Origin: Flavobacterium praedii
GTDB taxonomy: Bacteria > Bacteroidota > Bacteroidia > Flavobacteriales > Flavobacteriaceae
Reading direction: 5' to 3'
Assembly: GCF_026810365.1 (NCBI RefSeq)
Contig: NZ_CP113948.1
Coordinates: 2,381,001-2,445,000 of the forward strand
DNA length: 64,000 nucleotides
Within the stretch, counting starts at the first letter, position 1; every line of letters begins with the position of its first letter. Shown here in pieces: positions 1 through 8,071 of the stretch. Both the position numbers and the translations under genes were made by a program. The notes under the pieces were generated by a model. It was not told the origin of the DNA, did not search any database, and worked only from the letters and a program-made list of their open reading frames with translations.

Positions 1-483
1 GCGTATGCTCCAAAAATCATCACAAGAACCATTCCTGGTAACTTTATTGGCGCGTTGATTGGACCTGGTGGAAAAGTAATTCAAGAATTACAAAAAGCTA
101 CAGGTACCACTATCGTAATCAATGAAGTAGACGAACAAGGAGTTATCGAAATTCTTGGAACAGATCCTGCTGGAATTGAAGCAGTACTGGCCAAAATCCA
201 ATCGATTACTTTCAAACCTCAAATGGGCGAAGCTTATGAAGTGAAGGTAATCAAAATGCTTGATTTTGGTGCAGTTGTAGAATATACTGCTGCTCCTGGA
301 AATGAAGTATTGCTTCACGTTTCAGAACTAGCTTGGGAAAGAACAGAAAACGTTACCGATGTTGTAAACATGGGTGATGTATTTATGATTAAGTATTTAG
401 GTTTAGATCCAAAAACTCGTAAAGAAAAAGTATCTAGAAAAGCCTTGATGCCAAGACCTCCACGTGAGGAGAAAAAAGAGTAA
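1..483 (+). CDS. pnp: Polynucleotide phosphorylase, C-terminal part (partial)
   Basis: The open frame enters from the left edge with no start codon, so this is the 3' end of a longer gene. It shows a KH domain with the GxxG-type loop (IGPGGK, around residues 19-24 of the visible part), followed by an S1 RNA-binding domain (from about [11 protein letters not shown] to VSRKAL). The tail is charged ([10 protein letters not shown]). A KH-S1 order at the C-terminus is the hallmark of polynucleotide phosphorylase, the 3'-5' phosphorolytic exoribonuclease of the RNA degradosome. The catalytic RNase PH domains lie outside the window. A strong terminator follows 36 bp after the stop, so pnp is the last gene of its transcript. 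Confidence 0.93.
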   Translation, partial: AYAPKIITRTIPGNFIGALIGPGGKVIQELQKATGTTIVINEVDEQGVIEILGTDPAGIEAVLAKIQSITFKPQMGEAYEVKVIKMLDFGAVVEYTAAPGNEVLLHVSELAWERTENVTDVVNMGDVFMIKYLGLDPKTRKEKVSRKALMPRPPREEKKE

Positions 484-518
484 TCCAATCTTAGTTTACT
501 AAAGGTTTATTTATAGAA

Positions 519-562
519 AGAACCCCGTTTCATGCATGTGAAACGGGGTTCTTCGGTTTTTA
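519..562 (+). terminator. Rho-independent terminator after pnp
   Basis: A perfect 14-bp inverted repeat (AGAACCCCGTTTCA at 519-532, complement at 539-552) with a 6-nt loop is followed by TCGGTTTTT. It ends the pnp transcript. Confidence 0.92.
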
Positions 563-572
563 ATCCTAATTA

Positions 573-700
573 GGGCATGACCCCAATAGAAAATGGAGCC
601 CAATATACAAACCGCTTATTCGGCTCCATTGGCTATTGCGGTCGGGCTATCCGCCTTTACAAGGTAACTTGCTCCTATCCCTCATGCGGTCTTATAGGAT
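573..700. repeat. Structured intergenic repeat element, copy A
   Basis: This shares a conserved frame with 16664-16790: GGGCRTGACCCC at the left end, GTCGGGCTAT in the middle and CCTATCCCTCAYGC at the right end. Between the first two blocks is a long hairpin: CAATAG (584-589) pairs with CTATTG (633-638), and ATGGAGCC (593-600) with GGCTCCAT (622-629). A second small hairpin follows (CCTT 654-657 / AAGG 661-664). In the other copy the stem bases differ but pairing is kept. No open reading frame is present. Function unknown; it could be a structured RNA or a mobile intergenic element. Confidence 0.75.
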
Positions 701-806
701 TAAAATTAATTTTTACATTGAACCATTAAGTCATTAAGGTTCATTCAGCCCTAGAAAACTTAATTTTCTTAATCTCTTAATCAATATTGTTTCCTTAAGG
801 AAGATA

Positions 807-873
807 TGACATTCCGACGGAGCAGGAATCACACTCGTGACTAACGAAATCGATCCCTCTTTCGTCGGAATGA
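807..873. repeat. Small palindromic intergenic repeat (GACATTCCGACG type)
   Basis: An imperfect palindrome of about 67 bp. The left arm GACATTCCGACGGAG (807-821) faces the right arm CTCTTTCGTCGGAATGAC (856-873). The interior carries GGAATC and GATCCC, which also pair approximately. The shape is MITE-like or REP-like; similar GTCATTCCGACGAA palindromes are common between genes in Bacteroidota (general knowledge). No coding capacity. Confidence 0.6.
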
Positions 874-987
874 CAAACTGCATGAATTAGAAAGCATTTG
901 TTTACTTAAGGAAAAGACATTGATCTCTTAATGGCAAAATTTTCTTTTTTTTACCCACGCCAATTATGGCAGATCCAAAAGACAAAA

Positions 988-2129
988 AAACCTTTGCGCC
1001 TTTGCGTCTTAGCGGTTAACTCCCAAGTCAGCAATTAAAGAAATCCGTGAAAATCTGTTCCATCCGTCAAATACGTGGCTCAAAAACACACAAAACAAAA
1101 TTTTGCGCCTTTGCGCCTTTGCGAGAAAACAAACAAAAAAAAGCTTTGCGCTCTTTGCGTAACCCTTTGCGCACTTTGCGGTTAAACTCCACAAAACCAC
1201 TATTAAAAAATCCGTTTTAATCCGTTCCATCCGCCAAATCCGTGGCCAAAACCAACACACAAAACAAAACTTTGCGTCTTTGCGTCTTTGCGAGAAAACA
1301 AACACAAAAAAACCTTTGCATTCCTTGCGTAACCCTTTGCGCACTTTGCAGCTAAACTCCACAAAACCACTATTAAAAAATCCGTGAAAATCAGTTCCAT
1401 CCGCCAAATCCGTGGCTCAAAAACACACAAAACAAAATTTTGCGCCTTTGCGAGAAAAACAAACACAAAAAAAACTTTGCGCCCCTTGCGTAACGCTTTG
1501 CGCACTTTGCAGCTAAACTCCACAAAACCACTATTAAAAAATCCGTGAAAATCTGTTCCATCCGTCAAATCCGTGGCCAAAACCAACACACAAAACAAAA
1601 CTTTGCGCCTTTGCGTCTTTGCGAGAAAAACAAACACAAAAAAAACTTTGCGCCCCTTGCGTAACGCTTTGCGCACTTTGCAGCTAAACTCCACAAAACC
1701 ACTATTAAAAAATCCGTGAAAATCTGTTCCATCCGTCAAATCCGTGGCTCAAAAACACACAAAACAAAACTTTGCACCTTTGCGTCTTTGCGAGAAAAAA
1801 AACACAAAAAAACCTTTGCGCCCCTTGCGTAACCCTTTGCGCACTTTGCGGTTAAACTCCACAAAACCACTATTAAAAAATCCGCTTTAATCCGTTCCAT
1901 CCGCCTAATCCGTGGCCAAAACAAACAAAACAAAACTTTGCGCCTTTGCGTCTTTGCGAGAAAACAAACACAAAAAAACCTTTGCGCTCCTTGCGGTAAA
2001 ACCCAACAAATCAACTATTTAAAAAATCCGCATTAATCCGTTCCTTCTGTAAAATCCGCGGTCAAAACCAACTTACAAAACAAACCTTTGTGTCCCTTGC
2101 GTAAAACTTTGCGTTCCTTGCGGTTAAAC
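988..2129. repeat. Degenerate tandem array, about 7 units of about 170 bp
   Basis: Each unit carries TTTGCGCCTTTGCGTCTTTG, then GAGAAAACAAACAC, CTTTGCGCACTTTGCGG, AACTCCACAAAACCACTATT, and an AATCCGTGAAAATCTGTTCC or AATCCGTTCCATCCGCCAAA block. The ATCCG-type anchor recurs near 1042, 1211, 1381, 1542, 1713, 1881 and 2027, giving spacings of about 169, 170, 161, 171, 168 and 146 bp. Copies differ by point changes and small indels and the last is the most divergent. Reverse-strand open frames across it are repeats of one another with no protein-like character. This explains most of the 1.8 kb between pnp and the next gene. Confidence 0.88.
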
Positions 2130-2266
2130 AAACCCAACAACAAATACTATTACAACTTTTTAAACGAATAACTCAAAATAATAACAAAAACATTACAAAT
2201 TATTCAAAGAAAAAAAATATCTTTAACGTGAAAATTAGTATCTATTAACCAATTAAAAAAACAACT

Positions 2267-2692
2267 ATGTGCGATTCTACAAAAGAACTATCCTTTACCC
2301 CTTACCCAACCGTCCAAACCACCAAGATTAACACTTTACCGTTTACTTTCCTAGAACCAGGCGAGGTTAATTACCCAGTAGCCCCATTGGTTTCTGCAAA
2401 ATTCTACACCCCAAAAGGTGGTGTTTTAACCCTAAAAGTTAGAGCTACAGTATACATGAACTCCGAAATTCCAGACGCTCCTGTTGTAGAACCACCTGTT
2501 GAAAAAGATGGCGTTTTGACTATCAATTACGATTATGATTTTTCTATGGAGACCCCAGAAACTTGTGATGTATGGTACGTAGAACTAGATTATACCTCTG
2601 CTACAGTGGGAGACATAACTACTGTTGAATCTTTTATGGTAAACTTAGATCCTGAAGTCTCTAGAGGAACAAAAGTAGATGTTACTCCTTAA
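2267..2692 (+). CDS. Hypothetical protein, 141 aa
   Basis: I do not recognise this protein. It begins MCDSTKELSF with no signal peptide or membrane segment. It is acidic and rich in beta-branched residues, proline and threonine, with alternating patterns such as GVLTLKVRATVYM and NYDYDFSM that suggest an all-beta (Ig-like or jelly-roll) fold; this is inference. Codon use is ordinary for the genome. It ends 32 bp before a sensor kinase gene on the same strand and may be co-transcribed with it. Upstream is only the repeat array. It is probably a real gene because the frame is clean and the composition is protein-like. Confidence 0.7.
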   Translation: MCDSTKELSFTPYPTVQTTKINTLPFTFLEPGEVNYPVAPLVSAKFYTPKGGVLTLKVRATVYMNSEIPDAPVVEPPVEKDGVLTINYDYDFSMETPETCDVWYVELDYTSATVGDITTVESFMVNLDPEVSRGTKVDVTP

Positions 2693-2724
2693 AACCTTTA
2701 AATTATTACTTATAAAATAATATA

Positions 2725-4464
2725 ATGATAAAATTCAAATTGTATTTAATTTCAATACTATTCTCATTTCCTTTGATTCTTCATTCTCAAGATAAATCAG
2801 AAAATGATATTGTAAAAAAAAAATTACAAAAAAAAGTAGTTGAATATAAATCTGAAATAAATTTTATTAAATCCCAATCTTTTTTTTTAAAAAAAGATTG
2901 GGATTCCTCAATTGTATATTCCATGAAACAATTGAGTTTAAATAAACATAAAGAATTGAATGATTATTGTCATTTTTTTAGAGGAACAGGTTTTTATAGT
3001 AAAAAACTTTTTAAAGAAGCCAAAAAAGAATACTTACAAGTTTCTAATCAATTCACATTTTACCCATTAACTCAAATTTACTTAGGTGGAGTTCTACTTG
3101 AATTAAGAGAATTTAAAAATGCAATTTATTATTATGAAGAAGTTATAAAAAAGCCTTTAATTCAAAAACAGACTTATAGCATAAACAAAATATATGAAGG
3201 ACTAGGAAATACTTATAGTTGTTTGAAAAAATATAAGGAAGCAGAAAAATATTTAATTAAAAATTTACAATCGAAAGAGGAAAATATAAATAAAACTGAA
3301 TTATATAATGCATATAATAGTTTAGCAAATCTATACTATGCACAATACAAAGACAAACAAGCTATACATTATTTTGAGCAAGCCTATTTGTTATCCAAAC
3401 AAATAAAAGATTTTGACAAAAAATACCTTTCTTCTTTTAACATGGCAGCAGTAGAAGAAAACAGAGGCAACTTCAAACAAGCATTAGTATACAGAAAAGA
3501 ATCAGAGCAATGGAATGATTCCCTATACAATCAAAACAAAGTCTGGGCACTCGCAGACTATGAGAAAAAATATGCGGTAGCGCAAAAACAAAAACAAATA
3601 TCGGTACTTAAGGTCGAAAACAAACTAAAAGACACCCAACGAAATACGATGTTTTTTTCTACATTGGGTTTATTATTGCTATTAGTAGGAGGCGTTTATA
3701 TCTATGCACAAAAAGTAAAAAATGCTAGAATCATCCTCACTCAAAAAGAAAAACTAGACGAGCTCAATACTACCAAGGATCAATTGTTCTCCATAGTGAG
3801 CCACGATTTGCGCTCCTCAGTCAACGCGCTCAAAACCAGCAATGCCAAATTGACCACTTCGCTAGAAACCAAAAACTACAGTGAGCTCGACCAGCTCCTG
3901 CATCAAAATAGCGCCATTGCAAACGGCGCCTACAGTTTGCTCGACAACTTGCTCCATTGGGCTTTGTTGCAAACCAAACAGTTGTATTTCAGCAAAGATT
4001 CGGTGCATTTGTATTCCATCGTGCAACAAATAGAATACAACTACAAACCGTTACTGCTCGACAAAAGCATTGCTTTTGAGAACGCCGTTTCCAAAAATAG
4101 TTTTATCTTCGTGGATCTCGATTCGCTAAAAATTGTTTTGCGCAACCTGCTCGACAATGCTATCAAATTCTCCCCAGAGAACAGCAAAATTAGTTTTTAC
4201 ACAGTCGAAACCCATACCGATTTTTGCCAACTAGTGATTCAGGACAGCGGTTTGGGTATGAATCAAAACACCATAAACGAGTTGCTCGAAGACAATGAAC
4301 TATTGGCCAAGAAAAGCAATTCGGAAATAATAGGAACTGGCCTTGGAATGCAATTGTGCAAACAAATGATCAAGAAAAACGGAGGAACACTAGCCATAGA
4401 AAGCGAACTCAACAAAGGAACCAAAATGATACTTTCGTTCCCAAAAACAGAACAAAATGGATAA
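2725..4464 (+). CDS. TPR-containing membrane sensor histidine kinase
   Basis: An N-terminal signal-like segment (about residues 1-21) leads into a periplasmic region of TPR-type helical repeats (about 35-270). A membrane helix follows at about 310-330 (TLGLLLLLVGGVYIYA), then a HisKA dimerisation domain with H-box SIVSHDLRSS (His360) and an HATPase domain with N-box LRNLLDNAIKFS (Asn474, Asn478), G1 DSGLGM and G2 GTGLGMQL. It should autophosphorylate and pass phosphate to the LytTR regulator whose gene overlaps it by 8 bp. The 5' half is much richer in A and T than the kinase half. Near the 5' end are long A and T runs and a perfect 17-bp inverted repeat (2870-2905). The ligand is unknown. 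Confidence 0.92.
   Translation: MIKFKLYLISILFSFPLILHSQDKSENDIVKKKLQKKVVEYKSEINFIKSQSFFLKKDWDSSIVYSMKQLSLNKHKELNDYCHFFRGTGFYSKKLFKEAKKEYLQVSNQFTFYPLTQIYLGGVLLELREFKNAIYYYEEVIKKPLIQKQTYSINKIYEGLGNTYSCLKKYKEAEKYLIKNLQSKEENINKTELYNAYNSLANLYYAQYKDKQAIHYFEQAYLLSKQIKDFDKKYLSSFNMAAVEENRGNFKQALVYRKESEQWNDSLYNQNKVWALADYEKKYAVAQKQKQISVLKVENKLKDTQRNTMFFSTLGLLLLLVGGVYIYAQKVKNARIILTQKEKLDELNTTKDQLFSIVSHDLRSSVNALKTSNAKLTTSLETKNYSELDQLLHQNSAIANGAYSLLDNLLHWALLQTKQLYFSKDSVHLYSIVQQIEYNYKPLLLDKSIAFENAVSKNSFIFVDLDSLKIVLRNLLDNAIKFSPENSKISFYTVETHTDFCQLVIQDSGLGMNQNTINELLEDNELLAKKSNSEIIGTGLGMQLCKQMIKKNGGTLAIESELNKGTKMILSFPKTEQNG
2870..2905. repeat. Perfect 17-bp inverted repeat with T9/A7 tracts inside the kinase gene
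   Basis: AATCCCAATCTTTTTTT (2870-2886) is followed by two T and then its exact complement AAAAAAAGATTGGGATT (2889-2905). The run of nine T is read in frame as Phe codons in the TPR sensor part. A10 and A8 runs lie about 50 bp upstream. Confidence 0.9.
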
Positions 4465-5203
4465 CATCAATGTACTTATTATAGAAGACACTCCAGAGCA
4501 AAGTGATGCACTGAGCAAAGTCTTACTGGCCAACAAATACAACATTGTAGGAGTTGCCAGAAATTATACAGATGCCCTAACTTTATTCTACCAAAACCCC
4601 GTGGACATCATCGTAATCGATGTCTTCCTCGACGGAAAACCAGACGGAATAACCTTTGCCGAGACCATCAACATTGTACCAAATGCATCAAAGCCGTTTG
4701 TGTTTTTGACCAGTTCACAAGACCGCCAAATTTTTGAGAGAGCCAAACTCACCAAGCCTTTCAGCTTCCTGATGAAACCCTTCAACGAACTGGAAATTCT
4801 CTACGCATTGGAAATGGCTGTCGAAAAATTCTATGAGCAAACCAATGTTTTCCTGAGCGAAGACCAAGACACCGTAATCAGCAATGATTGCATGTTCATC
4901 AAAAAGAAAAACGCACTCAAGAAAGTGTCCCTTCAAGACATACTCTACATCGAAGTCGAAGACCGTTATTGCAACATCATCACCGAGAAAGAAAAATTTG
5001 TCATCTTAATTTCGCTCACCAAAATCAGTGACTTACTAGACAAAAACAAATTCACCCGTACCCACAGGAACTACATTGTAAACACCGACAAAATTGAAGA
5101 AATCATCCTAGCCGACAACCTTGTCATCCTAAAAGGAAACCACAAAATAAACCTAAGCGACTCCTATAAAGATTTCATCAAGAAAATGAATATTTTGTCT
5201 TAG
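4457..5203 (+). CDS. LytTR-family response regulator
   Basis: 248 aa. The receiver domain (about 1-125) has the acidic pair Glu10/Asp11, phospho-acceptor Asp55 in IIVIDV and Lys107 in FLMKPF. After a short linker comes a LytTR DNA-binding domain (about 146-240) with the characteristic IEVEDRYCNI and FTRTHRNYIVN stretches. The start overlaps the 3' end of the sensor kinase gene by 8 bp, so the two form a translationally coupled two-component system. No other gene follows closely, so its targets cannot be read from context. Confidence 0.93.
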   Translation: MDNINVLIIEDTPEQSDALSKVLLANKYNIVGVARNYTDALTLFYQNPVDIIVIDVFLDGKPDGITFAETINIVPNASKPFVFLTSSQDRQIFERAKLTKPFSFLMKPFNELEILYALEMAVEKFYEQTNVFLSEDQDTVISNDCMFIKKKNALKKVSLQDILYIEVEDRYCNIITEKEKFVILISLTKISDLLDKNKFTRTHRNYIVNTDKIEEIILADNLVILKGNHKINLSDSYKDFIKKMNILS

Positions 5204-5217
5204 GAATTGGTTTTGCG

Positions 5218-5410
5218 CTCGTATGTCATTGCGAGGTGTAATTTTTATTCTAAAAAAAGCAATATATAATGACGTTTCGGTCGTCAGTTCGAGTAAATTT
5301 TCAGAAAATGCGAATAGCTTTTTCTGAAAATTGTATCGAGAACCGTTCGTTATAATAAAAACTTCTATGTTAGTTCCTATAGCTATGGGAATCTCGCATG
5401 TCTCTTCGTG
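5218..5410. repeat. Intergenic repeat-like element with perfect 13-bp inverted repeat
   Basis: The 343-bp gap 5204-5546 holds no convincing gene. It contains GTCATTGCGAGG near its left end, then GTCAGTTCGAG, then AATTTTCAGAAAA (5297-5309) facing its exact complement (5320-5332), then TATCGAGAACCGTTCG. GTCATTGCGAGG and GTCAGTTCGAG / TATCGAGAAC blocks recall dispersed intergenic repeats in Flavobacterium (general knowledge, not checked). The inverted repeat lacks a following T-run, so it is not an obvious terminator. A 94-codon reverse frame here looks spurious. Confidence 0.5.
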
Positions 5411-5546
5411 TGCAGAAAGTTTTTTGCGTACAATCAAAAATTATTGGCACTCATAACAACAAAAACCCATTTCATGACATTGCTTTTTTAAAACACTAAT
5501 TACTGCTGTAAATTTACTTTAGAATTAAAATCCAAAAAACACCACC

Positions 5547-5786
5547 ATGAGACTAGAACTTAACAACCAAAAAAATATGCAACTCAAATCCATTTTTAAC
5601 AAACTCAATCCTTGGATTGGACTTATAGCGTCATTGTGCCTCATAATCCCGAGTTTATATGACATCCTAGACGACCCATTACTGTTTACATCAGATCACT
5701 TGATCTTAGGCGCAGGTATTTTCTTAATGGTTTTATTTTTAAAACAAATATTTGATAGAATCATCAATTTTGATGAAATAGATTAA
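5547..5786 (+). CDS. Small two-helix membrane protein, 79 aa
   Basis: I do not recognise a family. After a polar N-terminus the protein has two hydrophobic stretches, about residues 23-41 (WIGLIASLCLIIPSLYDIL) and 52-67 (LILGAGIFLMVLFLKQ), and ends with the charged tail DRIINFDEID. It is therefore probably a small inner-membrane protein with both ends on one side. An alternative start is the ATG at 5577 (MQLKS), which would remove ten polar residues and keep both helices. It stands alone, with the repeat region upstream and a terminator downstream. Confidence 0.65.
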   Translation: MRLELNNQKNMQLKSIFNKLNPWIGLIASLCLIIPSLYDILDDPLLFTSDHLILGAGIFLMVLFLKQIFDRIINFDEID

Positions 5787-5866
5787 TCATAATAAAAAAT
5801 AGCTAATGCCATTTAGTCTATTTCTTGTATAACTAATGCTTTCCAATTAACAATTAAATTAGTTTG

Positions 5867-5906
5867 AAATACCTGTTTCATTTTTTTGAGACAGGTATTT
5901 TTTATT
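5867..5906 (+). terminator. Terminator after the small membrane protein
   Basis: AAATACCTGTTTCA (5867-5880) pairs, with one G-T wobble, with TGAGACAGGTATTT (5887-5900). A T-rich run follows. Confidence 0.85.
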
Positions 5907-5995
5907 TTTAATAAAAAAGATTAAACTTTTGTAACTTTTTTGAAACAGCATACGTATAATAACTTGTACACTTAAAAAATTGAGGAGACAAAAAC

Positions 5996-6859
5996 ATGAG
6001 ACAACTTAAAATCACCAAGCAGGTTACCAATCGTGAAACCGCTTCATTAGACAAATATTTACAAGAAATTGGTAAAGTTGACCTTATTACCGCTGACGAA
6101 GAAGTAGAATTAGCTCAAAGAATTAAAGCTGGGGATCAAAGAGCCCTAGAGAAATTGACAAAAGCCAATTTACGTTTCGTGGTTTCGGTAGCCAAACAAT
6201 ACCAAAATCAAGGTCTTACCCTACCCGATTTGATCAATGAAGGAAATCTTGGTTTGATTAAAGCAGCACAACGTTTTGATGAAACTCGTGGATTCAAATT
6301 CATCTCTTACGCCGTATGGTGGATTCGTCAATCGATTCTTCAAGCTTTGGCAGAACAATCTCGTATCGTTCGTTTGCCTTTAAACAAAATTGGTTCTATC
6401 AATAAAATCAACAAAATGTATGCCTTATTAGAGCAATCTAATGAGCGCCCACCTTCTGCTGAAGAAATTGCAAAAGAACTTGATATGACCGTAAATGATG
6501 TAAAAGAGTCTATGAAAAACTCTGGACGTCACTTATCAATGGATGCACCTCTTGTAGAAGGTGAAGACTCTAACCTTTACGATGTATTGCGTTCAGGTGA
6601 ATCTCCAAATCCAGACAGAGAATTAATTCACGAATCATTGCGAACTGAAATAGAACGTTCCCTAGAAACATTGACACCAAGAGAAGCCGATGTGGTGCGT
6701 TTGTACTTTGGTCTTGGCGATCAACACCCAATGACACTCGAAGAAATTGGTGAAACTTTTGACTTGACTCGTGAGCGTGTACGTCAAATCAAGGAAAAAG
6801 CAATTCGTAGATTGAAACACACTTCTAGAAGTAAAATCTTGAAAACGTATTTAGGTTAA
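5996..6859 (+). CDS. rpoD: Primary RNA polymerase sigma factor (sigma-70 family)
   Basis: 287 aa, the short form of the housekeeping sigma factor found in Bacteroidota, lacking a long region 1.1. Visible parts are region 1.2 ([16 protein letters not shown]), region 2 with [16 protein letters not shown] and [16 protein letters not shown] (2.3-2.4), region 3 and region 4 with a helix-turn-helix ([19 protein letters not shown]). It directs core polymerase to the TTG / TAnnTTTG promoters of this phylum. The start ATG is preceded at an 8-nt spacing by GAGGAG (5982-5987), a real Shine-Dalgarno sequence, which is rare in this group. Two terminator hairpins follow the stop. Confidence 0.96.
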   Translation: MRQLKITKQVTNRETASLDKYLQEIGKVDLITADEEVELAQRIKAGDQRALEKLTKANLRFVVSVAKQYQNQGLTLPDLINEGNLGLIKAAQRFDETRGFKFISYAVWWIRQSILQALAEQSRIVRLPLNKIGSINKINKMYALLEQSNERPPSAEEIAKELDMTVNDVKESMKNSGRHLSMDAPLVEGEDSNLYDVLRSGESPNPDRELIHESLRTEIERSLETLTPREADVVRLYFGLGDQHPMTLEEIGETFDLTRERVRQIKEKAIRRLKHTSRSKILKTYLG

Positions 6860-6923
6860 TTTAAAATATCCCCCAAATTAAAATTTTTAGATACTTTAAG
6901 GTTTAAATCTTTTAATTCAAAAT

Positions 6924-6997
6924 GAACAACAGTCTGATTAACTGTTCGTTTTTTGATTGATGATTGAAACTCCGGCTGATTACCGGAGTTTTATTTT
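6924..6997 (+). terminator. Two tandem terminator hairpins with identical loops
   Basis: First hairpin: AACAGT (6928-6933), loop CTGATTA, ACTGTT, then T6. Second: AAACTCCGG (6967-6975), the same loop CTGATTA, CCGGAGTTT, then a T-rich tail. They end the rpoD transcript. The remaining 6998-7242 is AT-rich with no gene; a TAATTTTG -7-like box lies at 7175-7182 ahead of rpe. Confidence 0.8.
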
Positions 6998-7242
6998 TTA
7001 AAACATAAACTAACCATTATAAACTTAAATCGTTTTGCAAGAAATCTTTTAAAATTTGAAACATTAAGAGATTAAGAAAAATAAGAACACATTCAATCCC
7101 TATTTTTAAACAGTCCAAAATCAAAAATCGTTAATCTTAAATCAAAAATCATTATGCCTTTGCAGTTAAAAAAACTAATTTTGCAAAAAACTACAAACTA
7201 GTAAAGATGCATTGCAGTGCATCTCAACGTAAAAACTACACA

Positions 7243-7905
7243 ATGAAGAATACAATTATTGCTCCATCAGTTTTGGCCGCCGATTTCGCCAATTTACAAC
7301 GTGACATCGAAATGATCAATAACAGCCAGGCCGATTGGTTTCATATTGACATTATGGATGGTGTTTTTGTACCCAATATTTCTTTTGGAATGCCAGTACT
7401 TGAAGCTATTACAAGACATACCAAAAAAACAGTAGATGTCCATTTGATGATAGTCAATCCAGACCAATACATCAAAACATTCAAAGCATTGGGAACAGAT
7501 ATTTTGACCGTACATTACGAAGCTTGCACCCATTTGCACAGAACCCTTCAAGCCATCAAAGCCGAAGGTATGAAAGCAGGAGTAGCATTAAACCCACACA
7601 CTAGTATTGATTTATTGGAAGATGTAATCAACGACATCGATATGGTTTGCATCATGAGTGTAAATCCAGGTTTTGGAGGACAATCTTTTATAGAAAACAC
7701 ATACGCGAAAGTAAAAAAACTAAAAGACCTAATTACCAGAAAAGGAGCGTCAACTATCATAGAAATTGATGGCGGGGTAACCAACAAAAACGCTTTGCAA
7801 TTGGTCGAAGCGGGTGCCGATGTACTTGTTGCGGGAAGTTTTGTCTTCAAAGCCGAAAACCCAACACAAACTGTAGCTGATTTAAAAAAACTGACAACAG
7901 TTTAA
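7243..7905 (+). CDS. rpe: Ribulose-phosphate 3-epimerase
   Basis: 220 aa TIM-barrel enzyme that interconverts ribulose-5-phosphate and xylulose-5-phosphate in the pentose phosphate pathway. Family motifs are IAPSVLAADFANL at the N-terminus, HIDIMDGVFVPN (metal/catalytic), VHLMI, MSVNPGFGGQSF (phosphate-binding loop) and EIDGGV near the C-terminus. I chose the ATG at 7243 over the in-frame ATG at 7207 because the family begins at the KNTIIAPS segment and the extra 12 residues look non-native. It is a single gene followed by a bidirectional terminator shared with the convergent CBS gene. Confidence 0.95.
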   Translation: MKNTIIAPSVLAADFANLQRDIEMINNSQADWFHIDIMDGVFVPNISFGMPVLEAITRHTKKTVDVHLMIVNPDQYIKTFKALGTDILTVHYEACTHLHRTLQAIKAEGMKAGVALNPHTSIDLLEDVINDIDMVCIMSVNPGFGGQSFIENTYAKVKKLKDLITRKGASTIIEIDGGVTNKNALQLVEAGADVLVAGSFVFKAENPTQTVADLKKLTTV

Positions 7906-8006
7906 AATCATAGTTTCATCGGAAAGTACCCCAAATTTTCGAATTTCAAAACTTTCGTTATTACCAAACAACAACAATAATAAAGGCTATTTAGCATTAA
8001 AATACA

Positions 8007-8046
8007 AAAGTCCCAATAAGCAACAAAGCTACATTGGGACTTTCTT
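8007..8046. terminator. Bidirectional terminator between rpe and the CBS gene
   Basis: AAAGTCCCAAT (8007-8017) and its exact complement (8033-8043) flank a 15-nt loop. T- and A-rich tails lie on the two sides, between convergent genes. Confidence 0.8.
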
Positions 8047-8071
8047 TAGTAAACACTTAATCTTACATTCC

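Noticed and set aside
1009..2014. Three reverse-strand open frames of 92-178 codons across the tandem array
   Set aside because: Their products are repeats of one another (SRKDAK..., CVFEPRIWRMER) and follow the DNA repeat unit. There is no protein-family character, so they are by-products of the array.
988..2129. CRISPR array
   Set aside because: The repeat units are about 170 bp and run into one another with degenerate sequence. There are no short exact repeats with unique spacers and no cas genes nearby.
5153..5437. 94-codon reverse-strand frame after the LytTR regulator
   Set aside because: It overlaps the end of the regulator gene and runs through repeat-like sequence. The product has no recognisable character.
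7207..7242. Upstream start for rpe
   Set aside because: The additional 12 residues (MHCSASQRKNYT) are not part of the family N-terminus. The ATG at 7243 gives the standard start.
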